A stretch of 64,000 nt of DNA from Cyanobium sp. E1_MAG_00006 (GCA_027488975.1 JAIYAQ010000029.1:79007-143006), one strand, 5' to 3'; counted from the first letter of the stretch, positions 47,293-55,568 are shown. Notes: generated from the letters alone by a model not told the origin. A program made the numbers and translations.

Positions 47293-47871
47293 TTGGTTCA
47301 CCAGCTGGAGGGGGACGAGAATCACAATCCCCTGGATCCATCTTCCCTGCCTGCGCTCTCCTCGCCCTTGCAGATCCGCCCCTATGGGGCGGCCGACTGG
47401 CCGGCGGTGTGGGCGCTGCTGGAGCCGGTGTTCCGCGCCGGCGAAACGTTCCCTCACGATCCGTCGATCACAGAGACCGAGGCCCAGGTGGCGTGGGTGG
47501 CGCAGAGCCAGGCGGTGATGGTGGCTGTGGATGCCGCCGGTGCGCTGGTGGGCTCCTATTACCTGAGGCCCAACTCCCTGGCTCTCGGTGCCCACGTGGC
47601 CAACGCTGGCTATGTGGTGGCGAAGCACGTCCGGCGCCAGGGTGTCGGCAGCCGGCTCTGCCAGCACTCCTTGCAGGCGGCGCGGGGGCTGGGGTTTCGG
47701 CTGATGCAGTTCAACCTGGTGGTGAGCACCAACACCGCCGGCATCCGCTGTTGGCAGCGCAACGGCTTTCAGATCGTCGGCACCCTGCCGGGGGCGTTTC
47801 GCCACAGGCAGTTGGGTTATGTGGATGCCCTGGTGATGGTGCAGGCGCTGGTGGAAGGGGCGGGGCCATGA
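47293..47871 (+). CDS. GNAT-family N-acetyltransferase
   Basis: A 192-residue acetyltransferase. The fold is seen from 'LQIRPYGAADWPAVWALLEPVF' and the acetyl-CoA loop 'YVVAKHVRRQGVGSRLCQHSL' (motif A, RRxGVG) to 'STNTAGIRCWQRNGFQIVGTLPGAF' at the end, typical of the L-amino-acid or antibiotic-type subgroup. The ORF-track start is TTG, and a later start near 'SSPLQIRPY' would also be acceptable. The stop overlaps the ATG of a deleted PPC-domain gene. The substrate is unknown. Confidence 0.85.
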   Translation: MVHQLEGDENHNPLDPSSLPALSSPLQIRPYGAADWPAVWALLEPVFRAGETFPHDPSITETEAQVAWVAQSQAVMVAVDAAGALVGSYYLRPNSLALGAHVANAGYVVAKHVRRQGVGSRLCQHSLQAARGLGFRLMQFNLVVSTNTAGIRCWQRNGFQIVGTLPGAFRHRQLGYVDALVMVQALVEGAGP

Positions 47872-48084
47872 AGGTGGTGCCGCTGCGCCTCAGCCCCGGC
47901 GAGGATCTGCGCCTGTTCCTGGAAGCCTGGATGGGCGAGCAGTGGCCATCTCTGAGCGGGTGCACTGGTGCGCACCACCGCGGAGCTGGTGATTGGTCTG
48001 CTGCCCGACTGGCGGTTCCACCGGGAACTGGATTCAGCCACCGGCTGCTCCGAGCTTCAGGTCAGTCCTCGGACTCCTGGCTGA
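47868..48084 (+). pseudogene. Internally deleted PPC/DUF296-domain gene
   Basis: The first frame reads 'MKVVPLRLSPGEDLRLFLEAW', the start of a PPC (DUF296) domain. After about 30 codons the frame changes and the sequence continues as 'LVRTTAELVIGLLPDWRFHR' and 'ELDSATGCSELQV', the C-terminal end of the same domain. Roughly the middle 60-70 residues are missing and the frame is broken. Its ATG overlaps the GNAT stop (ATGA), showing that an intact two-gene operon existed. Confidence 0.7.
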
Positions 48085-48259
48085 GGGGCGTCAGCCGCCG
48101 CTCCACCTGCAGGAACACCAGCCAGGCCACGCCGGCACTGATGCCGCCTGTCCAGTTGTTGCGCAGCAGCTCCACCACCGCCACCGTGCTGGCGCCGATG
48201 CGCAGACCGCGCAGCAGAAAGCCGCCGAGCTTCTCCAGGGTCTCCCGGTTCATCGCCAT
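48062..48259 (-). CDS. Small single-span membrane protein
   Basis: A 65-residue protein with an amphipathic N-terminus (MAMNRETLEKLGGFLLRGLRI) and one hydrophobic helix (GGISAGVAWLVFLQVERRL) near the end. The regular charge and hydrophobic pattern supports a real gene. Its 3' end overlaps the decayed PPC gene on the other strand. Two starts six bases apart (48259, 48253) are possible. No family was recognised. Confidence 0.5.
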   Translation of the reverse strand: MAMNRETLEKLGGFLLRGLRIGASTVAVVELLRNNWTGGISAGVAWLVFLQVERRLTPLSQESED

Positions 48260-48468
48260 GGCTGGCGCCAGCGCAGAGCGGCCTCAGGTTGGCGGAAGGG
48301 AGAGGGCTTGGCAGCGCTGGGAGGGGGCTATCCCGTACCCGATCCCCCATGCCCGCGTGAAACCGCGTCGTCAGGCCGATTGCGTCTTGAGGGTTTGCGC
48401 GTTCGCAACAGCCGGAGGGATGTGGCTGTTCATCGAGTCCGATGACGACTCGGCCAATGAATTGCCGC

Positions 48469-48972
48469 TCAGCTGGCTGGTTCTGAGAGCTGCAGCATCA
48501 ACGTCCGCGTGTTGAGCGGCGAGGGGCGGAACCCCAGCGAGCAGTAGAACGCCGCCGCCGCTTCATCGAGCGCATGCACCAGCAAAACCCTTGCACCGAT
48601 CAATCGCCTGGCGGCCAGGCTGCGCCGGAGAGCATCGGCCACCAGAGCGCGGCCTAACCCTTGGCCCTGATGGCGCTGATCCACCGCCAGCCTTCCAAGC
48701 ACCACAACCGGCAAGGGATCCGGCATGTTGCGCCGCAAGCCTCCGGGCACCTCGGCCAGCACGATCGCTCCGGCCGACAGACAGGCATAGGCAATCACTC
48801 TGTTGCTCTCAGCCGGCCAAACCCCCTCACCAGAACAGATCACAACGGTGCGTGACACGCCCTGGCGTTCATTGGCCAGGGCACGCTGCTGCAACCAGTG
48901 GTTCAACCCGTCGTTGCCGCAGTCAAAGCCCTCCAGTCGGTGCTGGGCACCGAGGGGTTCAGGCGGGCGCAT
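48469..48972 (-). CDS. TacT-like GNAT acetyltransferase toxin
   Basis: A 167-residue GNAT protein of the toxin type. It begins 'PEPLGAQHRLEGFDCGNDGLNHWLQQRA', the F-x-C-G-x-x-x-L-x-x-(W/F)-L signature of TacT/AtaT-like toxins, and has 'VVLGRLAVDQRHQGQGLGRALVADAL' for acetyl-CoA, ending 'AAAFYCSLGFRPSP'. Such toxins acetylate the amino group of charged tRNAs and stop translation. It overlaps the upstream DUF1778 antitoxin gene by 14 bases, the usual order. Confidence 0.9.
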   Translation of the reverse strand: MRPPEPLGAQHRLEGFDCGNDGLNHWLQQRALANERQGVSRTVVICSGEGVWPAESNRVIAYACLSAGAIVLAEVPGGLRRNMPDPLPVVVLGRLAVDQRHQGQGLGRALVADALRRSLAARRLIGARVLLVHALDEAAAAFYCSLGFRPSPLNTRTLMLQLSEPAS

Positions 48973-49240
48973 GCCAAGGCTCAGGCGGGGCGAGCAGCCG
49001 CTCGATGCTCGCCTGATCCTGCGCGGTAGCGGCCGGATCCTCCAGATCGGCCAGCAGGGCCGTGGTCTGCTCCGGAGTCAGCGAGAAGAGCGTGCGATCC
49101 AGCAACACATCCCGCGCCCGCTCCTGGCAGCTGCGCAGGATGAACTCGGTGCGGCTGATGCCTTCCGCCGCGGCGGCCTGATCGATCAGCTGGCGCTGCT
49201 CGGCCGTGGCACGGAGCTGCAGAACCTGGTCGCGCGCCAT
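48959..49240 (-). CDS. TacA-like DUF1778 RHH antitoxin
   Basis: A 93-residue antitoxin. The ribbon-helix-helix part reads 'QVLQLRATAEQRQLIDQAAAAEGISRTEFIL', and the C-terminal half is a helical toxin-binding region that includes 'LLDRTLFSLTPEQTTALLADL'. DUF1778 proteins neutralise GNAT toxins and repress their own promoter. I chose the ATG at 49240 rather than the ORF-track GTG at 49252. A palindrome and a -10-like box lie 17-31 bases upstream. Confidence 0.9.
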   Translation of the reverse strand: MARDQVLQLRATAEQRQLIDQAAAAEGISRTEFILRSCQERARDVLLDRTLFSLTPEQTTALLADLEDPAATAQDQASIERLLAPPEPWHAPA

Positions 49241-49256
49241 CACCCACCACACAAGC

Positions 49257-49271
49257 TGTCATGACATTGTA
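49257..49271 (-). promoter_or_regulatory. Palindromic operator and -10 box of the TacA/TacT pair
   Basis: On the minus strand TACAAT, a good -10 box, overlaps by one base the perfect 10-bp palindrome TGTCATGACA. The site is 17 bases before the antitoxin ATG, where an RHH antitoxin would bind to repress the operon. A matching -35 box was not obvious. Confidence 0.5.
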
Positions 49272-49306
49272 TTGCTGCCTGATGCTTCGTGGAGGGGCGG
49301 CGTCTA

Positions 49307-49708
49307 TCAGCTCCAGTGCAGCTGCATCGGGATCGCGCCCTCGAGGCTCACCTTCACCGGGCAGGTTTCGGCGGCCCGCTGCAGCAGGGCGCGCTGCTGG
49401 GGCTCAAGGCCGGCCGCCAGGGTCACCCACACGGTGAGCTGGGCGATGCGCCGCGGCGTGTCGCTGCTCATCGTCTTCTCGACGCGGGCGCTGCAGCCCT
49501 CCAGGTCCCAGCCATGCCGCTCGGCCACGATGCCCATGATTGTGAGCATGCAGGTGCTCAGGGCCGTGGCCACCAGATCGGTGGGGGAGAAGCGCTCGCC
49601 CTTGCCCTGGTTGTCGGTGGGAGCGTCGGTTTCCAGCAGCGTGCCTGATGGGCCATGGCTGGACTGGCAGCGCAGCTGCCCCAGGTAGGCGCTGTCGATC
49701 AGGGTCAT
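49307..49708 (-). CDS. OsmC-family peroxiredoxin-like protein
   Basis: A 133-residue OsmC/Ohr-superfamily protein that may reduce organic peroxides by a two-cysteine mechanism. The two conserved cysteines are in 'DLVATALSTCMLTIMG' and 'AAETCPVKVSL'. The ATG at 49708 (MTLIDSAYLGQL) fits the family; the ORF-track start is within the upstream gene. It overlaps the upstream DCC-family gene by four bases, and that gene overlaps a small secreted protein gene in turn, so three genes form a coupled minus-strand unit. Confidence 0.92.
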   Translation of the reverse strand: MTLIDSAYLGQLRCQSSHGPSGTLLETDAPTDNQGKGERFSPTDLVATALSTCMLTIMGIVAERHGWDLEGCSARVEKTMSSDTPRRIAQLTVWVTLAAGLEPQQRALLQRAAETCPVKVSLEGAIPMQLHWS

Positions 49709-50133
49709 GTCGGCTCCTGGAGTGGCTGGGGGCGGCAGCTGCAGAGCTGATCGAGGTTGGGACGGCCGGTGAGCGGCAGGCGCCAGCGGGCCCAAAGGCC
49801 GTAGACGCCATCGGCCAGCTGCCGCAGACCCGGCCAGGCGCTGGGGGCGTACAGCCAGCCCAGGCCGATCAGCCGGTAGGCGGCGCGGAACACGGCCACA
49901 TCGCGCAGCACCATGCCGTCGGCCGTCAGGGCATGGATGCGGCCCATCGCCTGGCGGTAGCTGATGGAACCCCAGTCGGCGGGAGCGTAGTCGGCGGCGT
50001 TGATGTCCACGAACGCCAGCCGCGGCGCCTGGGGATGCAGCCGCTGGTCACGGCGCCGCAGGAACGCCACCTCGCGCAGGCAGAGCGGACAGGCGCCGTC
50101 GTACAGCAGCGTCAGCTGCGCGGGAGCCGTCAT
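49705..50133 (-). CDS. DCC-family (DUF393) thiol-disulfide oxidoreductase-like protein
   Basis: A 142-residue protein with the family-defining 'LLYDGACPLCLREVAFL' (D-x-x-C-P-x-C), followed by 'LAFVDINAADYAP' and 'HALTADGMVLRDVAVFRAAY', as in DUF393 proteins. The fold is thioredoxin-like and a redox role is assumed but not shown. The ATG at 50133 overlaps the stop of the upstream small secreted protein; its stop overlaps the OsmC start. Grouping with OsmC supports a shared role in oxidative stress. Confidence 0.9.
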   Translation of the reverse strand: MTAPAQLTLLYDGACPLCLREVAFLRRRDQRLHPQAPRLAFVDINAADYAPADWGSISYRQAMGRIHALTADGMVLRDVAVFRAAYRLIGLGWLYAPSAWPGLRQLADGVYGLWARWRLPLTGRPNLDQLCSCRPQPLQEPT

Positions 50134-50396
50134 TTCTTGCGGCAGTAGCCGCCACCCACGTTCATCCAACCTTCCAGGCAGGCTTCGCCCTTGGTGGGCT
50201 GCACGGTGTAGGTCATCAGCCCGAGGGTGGAGCACTTGCCGTTGAGCATGTCCACGTAGCCCATGGGGCAGATGTTGCCGATCTTGGGCACCACCCGCTG
50301 GGCCTGGGCCGGGGTGGCGAAGCTCACCGTGGCGGCCAGGCTCAGCAGGCCGGCCGCCAGCGGCAGCAGAACGTTGGAGGAAGGCATGCGGGCCAT
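50130..50396 (-). CDS. Small secreted cysteine-containing protein
   Basis: An 88-residue protein with a signal peptide (NVLLPLAAGLLSLAATVSFATPAQA) and a short mature part carrying four cysteines ('NICPMGYVDMLNGKCSTLGL', 'EACLEGWMNVGGGYCRKK') in a C-P-x-G-Y ... G-x-C, C-x-x-G-W ... G-x-C arrangement, i.e. two similar halves. This looks like an internal duplication held by disulfides. No family was recognised. It is translationally coupled to the DCC-family gene, which might act on its thiols. Confidence 0.65.
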   Translation of the reverse strand: MARMPSSNVLLPLAAGLLSLAATVSFATPAQAQRVVPKIGNICPMGYVDMLNGKCSTLGLMTYTVQPTKGEACLEGWMNVGGGYCRKK

Positions 50397-50531
50397 CGAT
50401 GTGCGGATGGACAGGTCGACAAGCTAGGCGGCGTTGATCGCCCGTGTCAGGGGCGGATGAAGATCACCCTGTCCCCCGCCGCGGATCGACGGCAGGCTGG
50501 TGCCACGCGATCGTCTGGGGCCTCGAAGCTG

Positions 50532-50981
50532 ATGCGGCAGAGCCTGTCCGAGCTGTCTGTGCAGACCCGCGGTGAGGGCTTCACCAACATCACCGCCGCG
50601 ATCAATGCGGAGATCGCCCGCAGCGGTCTGCGCACCGGGCTGGCCACGTGCCATGCAAAACACACCAGCTGCTCGCTGACGGTGAATGAGAACGCCGATC
50701 CGCGGGTGCTGCAGGACCTCGCTACCTACCTGCGGGCCCTGGTGCCTGAGGAGGGGGTGCGGCCGATCAGTGGTCAGGGTGGCCTGCAGCGCTACGCCCA
50801 CGACGACGAGGGCCCCGACGACATGCCGGCCCACATCCGCACCGCGCTCACCACCATCAGTCTCAGCCTGGCCTTCGATCACGGCCGCCTGCTGCTCGGC
50901 ACCTGGCAGGCGATCTATCTGTGGGAGCACCGCGCCCAATCACACCCGCGCCGGCTCGTGCTGCATCTGCTGGGGGAATGA
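50532..50981 (+). CDS. UPF0047/YjbQ family protein
   Basis: A 149-residue protein. Family features are 'TRGEGFTNITAAINAEI', 'HTSCSLTVNENADPRVLQDL' and 'AHIRTALTTISLSLAF' followed by 'LGTWQAIYLWEHR', which contain the conserved His, Asn and Glu. E. coli YjbQ has weak thiamin-phosphate-synthase-like activity, but the physiological role is unknown. I chose the ATG at 50532 (MRQSLSELSVQ), which fits the family; an upstream ATG at 50457 would add 25 non-family residues. Confidence 0.9.
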   Translation: MRQSLSELSVQTRGEGFTNITAAINAEIARSGLRTGLATCHAKHTSCSLTVNENADPRVLQDLATYLRALVPEEGVRPISGQGGLQRYAHDDEGPDDMPAHIRTALTTISLSLAFDHGRLLLGTWQAIYLWEHRAQSHPRRLVLHLLGE

Positions 50982-51042
50982 GCGACAACGCATCGCCATC
51001 GACCCGGGCCTTCGCTACCAAGAGGTGAGCAATCCCGCTGCC

Positions 51043-51327
51043 ATGGCTCCCCGCCACCACCTCTGCACTCCCCTCCACCGGCGCATGGATGCCGCCGCGG
51101 CCTTTGCCACCGCCGCTGGGCTCACTGCCCTGGCGGTGCTGCCGCTGCAGGCCCGGGCGGATGGGGGCAGCGCCTCTTCGCTGCTGAGCCGCCAGGATGC
51201 GATTCAGCAGGCCACCCTCTGGATGCCCCGTGGTGCACAGATCACCAGCTCCAACTGCACGGAGATGATCATCGACAGCTCCATCCGCTACTTCTGCAGT
51301 GTGCAGTGGGGCCCGGCGGCCCAATGA
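51043..51327 (+). CDS. Small secreted protein of unknown function
   Basis: A 94-residue protein. A signal peptide (AAAFATAAGLTALAVLPLQARA) precedes a short mature domain with 'QDAIQQATLWMPRGAQITSSNC' and 'SSIRYFCSVQWG', which has two cysteines likely to pair. Another start at 51085 would shorten the N-terminus. The 'AIQQATLWMPRGA' and 'Y.C.V.W' pattern resembles small picocyanobacterial secreted proteins, but I cannot name a family. Confidence 0.6.
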   Translation: MAPRHHLCTPLHRRMDAAAAFATAAGLTALAVLPLQARADGGSASSLLSRQDAIQQATLWMPRGAQITSSNCTEMIIDSSIRYFCSVQWGPAAQ

Positions 51328-51349
51328 TGGGGGCTGCACCCGTTGCTCC

Positions 51350-51637
51350 ATGCTTGCCACGCCCCTGACCCCCGAACAGATCCAGGGGCTCGCCAGCACC
51401 CTGCCCGCCTGGGCCCTGGTGGACGGCAAGCTGCAGCGGGAGCTCCGCTTCGCCGACTTCGTGGAGGCGTTCGCCTTCATGACCAAGGTGGCCCTGATCG
51501 CCGAAGCGATGGGCCACCATCCGGAATGGAGCAACGTCTGGAACCGGGTGACGATCGCCCTCACCACCCACGACACCGGTGGGCTGTCCGACCTTGATCT
51601 GGAGCAGGCCCGCCGGATCGATCGTCTGCTGGTCTGA
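51350..51637 (+). CDS. Pterin-4a-carbinolamine dehydratase
   Basis: A 95-residue protein of the PCD/DCoH family. The signature 'FMTKVALIAEAMGHHPEWSN' with the His-His-Pro motif and 'VTIALTTHDTGGLSDLDL' are intact. The enzyme recycles oxidised pterins; in cyanobacteria a role in Rubisco assembly or pterin metabolism has been suggested for related proteins. The ATG at 51350 (MLATPLTPEQIQGL) matches the family; the ORF-track start is upstream. Its end is about 30 bases from the convergent clpB stop. Confidence 0.93.
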   Translation: MLATPLTPEQIQGLASTLPAWALVDGKLQRELRFADFVEAFAFMTKVALIAEAMGHHPEWSNVWNRVTIALTTHDTGGLSDLDLEQARRIDRLLV

Positions 51638-51670
51638 GGCCTGCCGGCCTGATCAGCACCGCCGCGTCGC

Positions 51671-54328
51671 TCAGACCAGCACCGGCAGTTTGGCCGGATC
51701 GGTCTGCTGAAAGCGCAGCCGGCGCTCGTTGGTGGCTGCACCATTGCCACTGCCGGGCTCCACTGTTTCCACATCCACGGCGATGGTGTGGCCGGCTGTG
51801 AAGTGGCCCGCCAGGATTCCCTTGGCGATGGGCGTCTCCAGCTCGCGCTGGATGGCCCGCTTGAGCGGGCGGGCGCCGTACACCGGGTCGTAGCCGACCG
51901 CGGCCAGCCAGTCGAGGGCGTCAGCGTTGAGCTGCAGCTCCAGCTTCCTCTCCTCAAGCCGTTTGGCCAGCCGCTGCACCTGCAGCTCCACGATCTCGCG
52001 CAGCTCCTCGGCCCGCAGGCTGTGGAAGATGATCGATTCATCGAGGCGATTGAGGAACTCGGGGCGGAAGTGGCCCCGCAGGGCTTCATTCACCCGGGCT
52101 TCCATCTCGCTGTGGCGGGCTGGATCGCCGGCCAGGTCGAGGATCGACTGGCTGCCGATGTTGCTGGTGAGGATCAGCACGGTGTTGGTGAAATCCACCG
52201 TGCGGCCCTGACCATCGGTGACGCGGCCGTCATCGAGGATCTGCAGCATCACGTTGAACACATCGGGGTGGGCTTTTTCCACCTCGTCGAACAGGATCAC
52301 GGCATAGGGCCGGCGCCGCACCGCTTCGGTGAGCTGGCCGCCCTCCTCGTAGCCCACGTAGCCCGGAGGCGCGCCGATCAGACGGCTGACGGCGTGCTTC
52401 TCCATGTATTCGCTCATGTCGATGCGCACCATCGCCTCATCGCTGTCGAACAGCTGCGAAGCCAGGGCCTTGGAGAGCTCGGTTTTGCCCACGCCGGTGG
52501 GGCCGAGGAACAGGAAGCTTGCGATCGGGCGGTTGGGATCGCTCAGGCCGGCGCGGGAGCGCTGGATTGCATCGGCCACGGCCGTCACGGCCTGCTGCTG
52601 ACCGATCACCCGCGTGTGTAGCTCCTCCTCCAGGTGGAGCAGCTTCTCCATCTCGCTCTGCACCAGCTTGGCCACCGGGATGCCGGTCCATTTGGCGATC
52701 ACCTCAGCGATGTCGTCCTCGGTGACCTCCTCGCGCAGCAGTGTCTTGTCGCTGCCGCCGGCGGTGAGCTCCTCCTCCTTGGCCGCCAGCTTCTTATGCA
52801 GTCCGGCCAGGGTGCCGTACTCCAGTTCGGCGGCCTTGTTGAGGTCGTAGCTGCGCTTGGCCTGCTCGATCTGCAGCTGCACCTGCTCGATCTCCTCCTT
52901 GATGGCGCTGAGCTCATCGATCGAGCCCTTCTCCTGTTGCCACTGGGCGTTGAGGGCGCTCTGCTGTTCGCTCAGATCGGCCAGCTCCTTCTCGAGGCGC
53001 TCCAGCCGGTCGCGACTGGCGGCATCGGATTCACGGCCGAGCGAGAGCTTCTCCATCTCCAGCTGCAGGATGCGGCGATCGAGTTCATCGATCTGCTCCG
53101 GCTTGGAGGTGATCTCCATCTTCAGGCGGGCGGCCGATTCATCCACCAGATCGATCGCCTTGTCTGGCAGGAAGCGATCGGCGATGTAGCGGCTGCTCAG
53201 CACGGCCGCTGCCACCAGGGCGTTGTCGGCGATGCGCACACCGTGGTGCACCTCATAGCGCTCCTTGAGTCCGCGCAGGATCGAGATGGTGTCCTCCACC
53301 GTTGGCTGATCCACGAACACCTGCTGGAAGCGGCGTTCCAGGGCCGGGTCCTTCTCGATGTGCTGGCGGTGTTCATCGAGGGTGGTGGCGCCGATGCAGC
53401 GCAGTTCGCCGCGGGCCAGCATCGGCTTGAGCAGGTTGCTGGCATCCATGGCGCCGCCGCTGGCGCCGGCCCCCACCACCGTGTGGATCTCGTCGATGAA
53501 CAGCACGATCTGGCCTTCGGAGGCGGTCACCTCCTTGAGCACGGCCTTGAGCCGCTCCTCGAATTCACCGCGGTATTTCGCCCCGGCGATCAGGGCGCCC
53601 ATGTCGAGCGACACGAGCTGACGGTTCTGCAACGCCTGCGGCACATCGCCGTTGACGATCCGCTGGGCCAGGCCCTCCACGATCGCCGTCTTGCCGACGC
53701 CGGGCTCGCCGATCAGCACCGGGTTGTTCTTGGTGCGGCGGCTCAGGATCTGGATCGTGCGGCGGATCTCCTCATCCCGGCCGATCACCGGATCGAGCTT
53801 GCCCTCACGGGCCGCCTTGGTGAGGTCGCGGCCGTACTTCTCCAGAGACTCGTAGGTGCCTTCGGGGTTCTGGTCGGTCACCGTCTGGGAGCCCCGGATT
53901 GCCTGCACTGCATCTTTCAGTTTTTTGGCATCGGTGCCGGCCTGGCTGAGCAGCTGCTTGCCGCAGCGGTCGTCGATGGCGAGGGCCAGCAGCAGGTGCT
54001 CGATGGCGATGTAACTGTCGCCATAGGTGCTCTTCAGTTCGTTGGCCTGATCGAGCACAGCATTGAGGCCCTTGCCCAGATACACGTTGTCGGGCGCGGC
54101 GCTCAGGCTCGGCTGGCCGGCGACATACGCCTCAACCTTCTGCACCAAGGTCCCGACGTCGACACCAGCCTTCTCAAGGATGCGGCCGGCGAGCCCCTGC
54201 TGGCTCAGCAGGGCCGCGAGCAGGTGCTCGCTCTCCATCTGCTGCTGGCGGCGTTGCTGCGCCAGCTGCTGGGCTGCCACGACGGCGCCCCAGGCCTTCT
54301 CGGTGAACAGCTCAGCGGTGGGATGCAT
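51671..54328 (-). CDS. clpB: ClpB disaggregase (AAA+ chaperone)
   Basis: Hsp104-type ring that pulls proteins from aggregates with DnaK. The 885-residue protein has the N-domain ([20 protein letters not shown]), NBD1 with Walker A '[16 protein letters not shown]' and Walker B '[13 protein letters not shown]', the coiled-coil M-domain (about residues 410-530, '[19 protein letters not shown]'), and NBD2 with Walker A '[17 protein letters not shown]'. The acidic/Ser linker near the C-terminus ([15 protein letters not shown]) is an added tail. A strong Shine-Dalgarno (GAGGAGGT) precedes the ATG. Cyanobacteria usually have two ClpB proteins; which one this is cannot be told here. Confidence 0.96.
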   Translation of the reverse strand: MHPTAELFTEKAWGAVVAAQQLAQQRRQQQMESEHLLAALLSQQGLAGRILEKAGVDVGTLVQKVEAYVAGQPSLSAAPDNVYLGKGLNAVLDQANELKSTYGDSYIAIEHLLLALAIDDRCGKQLLSQAGTDAKKLKDAVQAIRGSQTVTDQNPEGTYESLEKYGRDLTKAAREGKLDPVIGRDEEIRRTIQILSRRTKNNPVLIGEPGVGKTAIVEGLAQRIVNGDVPQALQNRQLVSLDMGALIAGAKYRGEFEERLKAVLKEVTASEGQIVLFIDEIHTVVGAGASGGAMDASNLLKPMLARGELRCIGATTLDEHRQHIEKDPALERRFQQVFVDQPTVEDTISILRGLKERYEVHHGVRIADNALVAAAVLSSRYIADRFLPDKAIDLVDESAARLKMEITSKPEQIDELDRRILQLEMEKLSLGRESDAASRDRLERLEKELADLSEQQSALNAQWQQEKGSIDELSAIKEEIEQVQLQIEQAKRSYDLNKAAELEYGTLAGLHKKLAAKEEELTAGGSDKTLLREEVTEDDIAEVIAKWTGIPVAKLVQSEMEKLLHLEEELHTRVIGQQQAVTAVADAIQRSRAGLSDPNRPIASFLFLGPTGVGKTELSKALASQLFDSDEAMVRIDMSEYMEKHAVSRLIGAPPGYVGYEEGGQLTEAVRRRPYAVILFDEVEKAHPDVFNVMLQILDDGRVTDGQGRTVDFTNTVLILTSNIGSQSILDLAGDPARHSEMEARVNEALRGHFRPEFLNRLDESIIFHSLRAEELREIVELQVQRLAKRLEERKLELQLNADALDWLAAVGYDPVYGARPLKRAIQRELETPIAKGILAGHFTAGHTIAVDVETVEPGSGNGAATNERRLRFQQTDPAKLPVLV

Positions 54329-54356
54329 GGACGACCTCCTCTTCGGGGTGCTCTGA

Positions 54357-54464
54357 GAGAACCGTATGGCCGTGATCCGGAGCGGGCGACGGGGAGAACC
54401 GAACGCTTGGATTCGGTGCTCTCACCCGTGGGAGGGAGGACCGAATCGCCCGTACGGAGAACCG
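54357..54464 (-). promoter_or_regulatory. Three GAGAACCG repeats upstream of clpB
   Basis: GAGAACCG occurs exactly three times (54357, 54394, 54457) within 110 bases upstream of clpB, with related ACCGAA/TTCGGT inverted pairs between them. The region has no gene (54329-54537). It may be a regulator site for heat or stress induction. It does not match the CIRCE consensus. Confidence 0.35.
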
Positions 54465-54537
54465 TCAGTCCGTTTGCCTCCTCAGTCTGACGCTGCTCTG
54501 CGGGCTTGGATGCCGCGCCGAGCGAACGCCAGGTTGC

Positions 54538-54918
54538 CTACTGCGCCGGGAGTTGAGGCGAGGCGGGGCTGATATCCGCCGGCAGTGGGATCACGCCCTT
54601 GCCGGCGCCGCAGAGCTTGGTGGGGCAGCCATCCGGGCCGTAGATCGCATCGGCGGAGGACAGGCATCCGAGCTTGTTCTTGGCGGCCACCTGATCCGGT
54701 GGAATGCGCAGGGGCTGCAAGGCCGCATCCGACGGCTTCACCAGCAGCGGGCAGCTGTTGATGACGTTGTCCAGTCCTTGAATGGCGGCCGGAGTGCTGC
54801 CCCCCTTGATCAGGTCCAGGCCGGCCCCCTGCTGCGCCCTCGCCTGGGAGGCCAGGCTGATGTTCAGCACCAGAGCGGCCAGGCCGAGAGGCATCCAGAG
54901 GCGACGCGCGCTGGTCAT
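54538..54918 (-). CDS. Secreted protein of unknown function
   Basis: A 126-residue protein with a signal peptide (LWMPLGLAALVLNISLASQARA) and a mature domain containing three or four cysteines ('VINSCPLLVKPSDAAL', 'NKLGCLSSADAIYGPDGCPTKLC') and many Pro/Ala residues. It could be a small periplasmic disulfide-bonded protein. No family was recognised. The ATG at 54918 is unambiguous. It lies upstream of clpB on the same strand, but the ~200-base gap with repeats suggests separate control. Confidence 0.7.
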   Translation of the reverse strand: MTSARRLWMPLGLAALVLNISLASQARAQQGAGLDLIKGGSTPAAIQGLDNVINSCPLLVKPSDAALQPLRIPPDQVAAKNKLGCLSSADAIYGPDGCPTKLCGAGKGVIPLPADISPASPQLPAQ

Positions 54919-54950
54919 GATGGGCCGGTGATCTGCGCTCAGTGTGGCGG

Positions 54951-55178
54951 ATGTCTGAGGGAACGCACGCGGATTCAGCCCCGATCGAAGGGCTTGTGAC
55001 GCAGTTGGCGCAGGAGTCGTTCGCTTTCGACGCCACCAGCCGTGATGCGGAGCGCAACTGCTGGATGGCCGTGCATCGCCATGTTCACGGCGTCCTGCCC
55101 AGCGAGTACGACATCCGAGAGGTGCCCGAGGAGCTCTATCTGGCTGTGCTGGCCGAACGCCGCCAACTCAGCGTCTGA
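54951..55178 (+). CDS. Small acidic protein of unknown function
   Basis: A 75-residue protein from the ATG at 54951. The sequence 'EGLVTQLAQESFAFDATSRD' and 'HVHGVLPSEYDIREVPEELY' is varied, acidic and Trp/His-containing, unlike a GC-rich noise frame. It is divergent from the secreted protein gene with about 30 bases between the starts. No family was recognised. Confidence 0.55.
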   Translation: MSEGTHADSAPIEGLVTQLAQESFAFDATSRDAERNCWMAVHRHVHGVLPSEYDIREVPEELYLAVLAERRQLSV

Positions 55179-55395
55179 TGGGCCCGGCCCCCGGCAGCGG
55201 CCGGATCTGCGCGAGTGTTGCGCTTCTGAGAAACGCCGCTGCCTTGGCGGCGCGGGTCGCCTGCTCCTGCTGGGCCTGAAGCTGCTGGACAGGGATGGCG
55301 ACGCAGCCTTCCACAGCCGGACGCATCCCTCTGCGGCCCAGGCTTGGGCTCAGCCTCTCGCCAAGGGGTGCGTCCCACCGCTCCGCCAGACCCAT
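55168..55395 (-). CDS. Doubtful small protein
   Basis: A 75-residue frame from an ATG at 55395. 'QQLQAQQEQATRAAKAAAFL' is a plausible amphipathic helix; the rest is Arg/Pro-rich. It overlaps the end of the previous gene by 11 bases. It is the only candidate in the stretch 55179-55475. It may be noise. Confidence 0.28.
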   Translation of the reverse strand: MGLAERWDAPLGERLSPSLGRRGMRPAVEGCVAIPVQQLQAQQEQATRAAKAAAFLRSATLAQIRPLPGAGPIRR

Positions 55396-55475
55396 GACTG
55401 TCTCGCTGCTGCCTCCACCATGGCGCTGCCTGGCCCGGGCGACCAGTGATGCAACAGCCGGAACCACGCAGCCAC

Positions 55476-55501
55476 AAAAAAGCCGCCCCGGAGGGGCGGC
55501 T
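55476..55501 (-). terminator. Intrinsic terminator of petJ
   Basis: On the minus strand AGCCGCCCC and GGGGCGGCT form a perfect 9-bp stem with a three-base loop followed by a run of Ts. It lies about 70 bases past the petJ stop. This is one of the clearest terminators in the window. Confidence 0.9.
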
Positions 55502-55568
55502 GATGATCGGACCATGGCGCCGTGGTGCAACTGCACGTTGGAACGCAGCTCTGGATCGCAGCGTCGGA

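Noticed and set aside
54329-54480. CIRCE heat-shock element before clpB
   Set aside because: The inverted pairs present do not match TTAGCACTC-N9-GAGTGCTAA; only a GAGAACCG repeat is seen.
52634-54490. 618-codon plus-strand frame opposite clpB
   Set aside because: Antisense shadow of clpB. Length is explained by high GC and strong codon bias in clpB.
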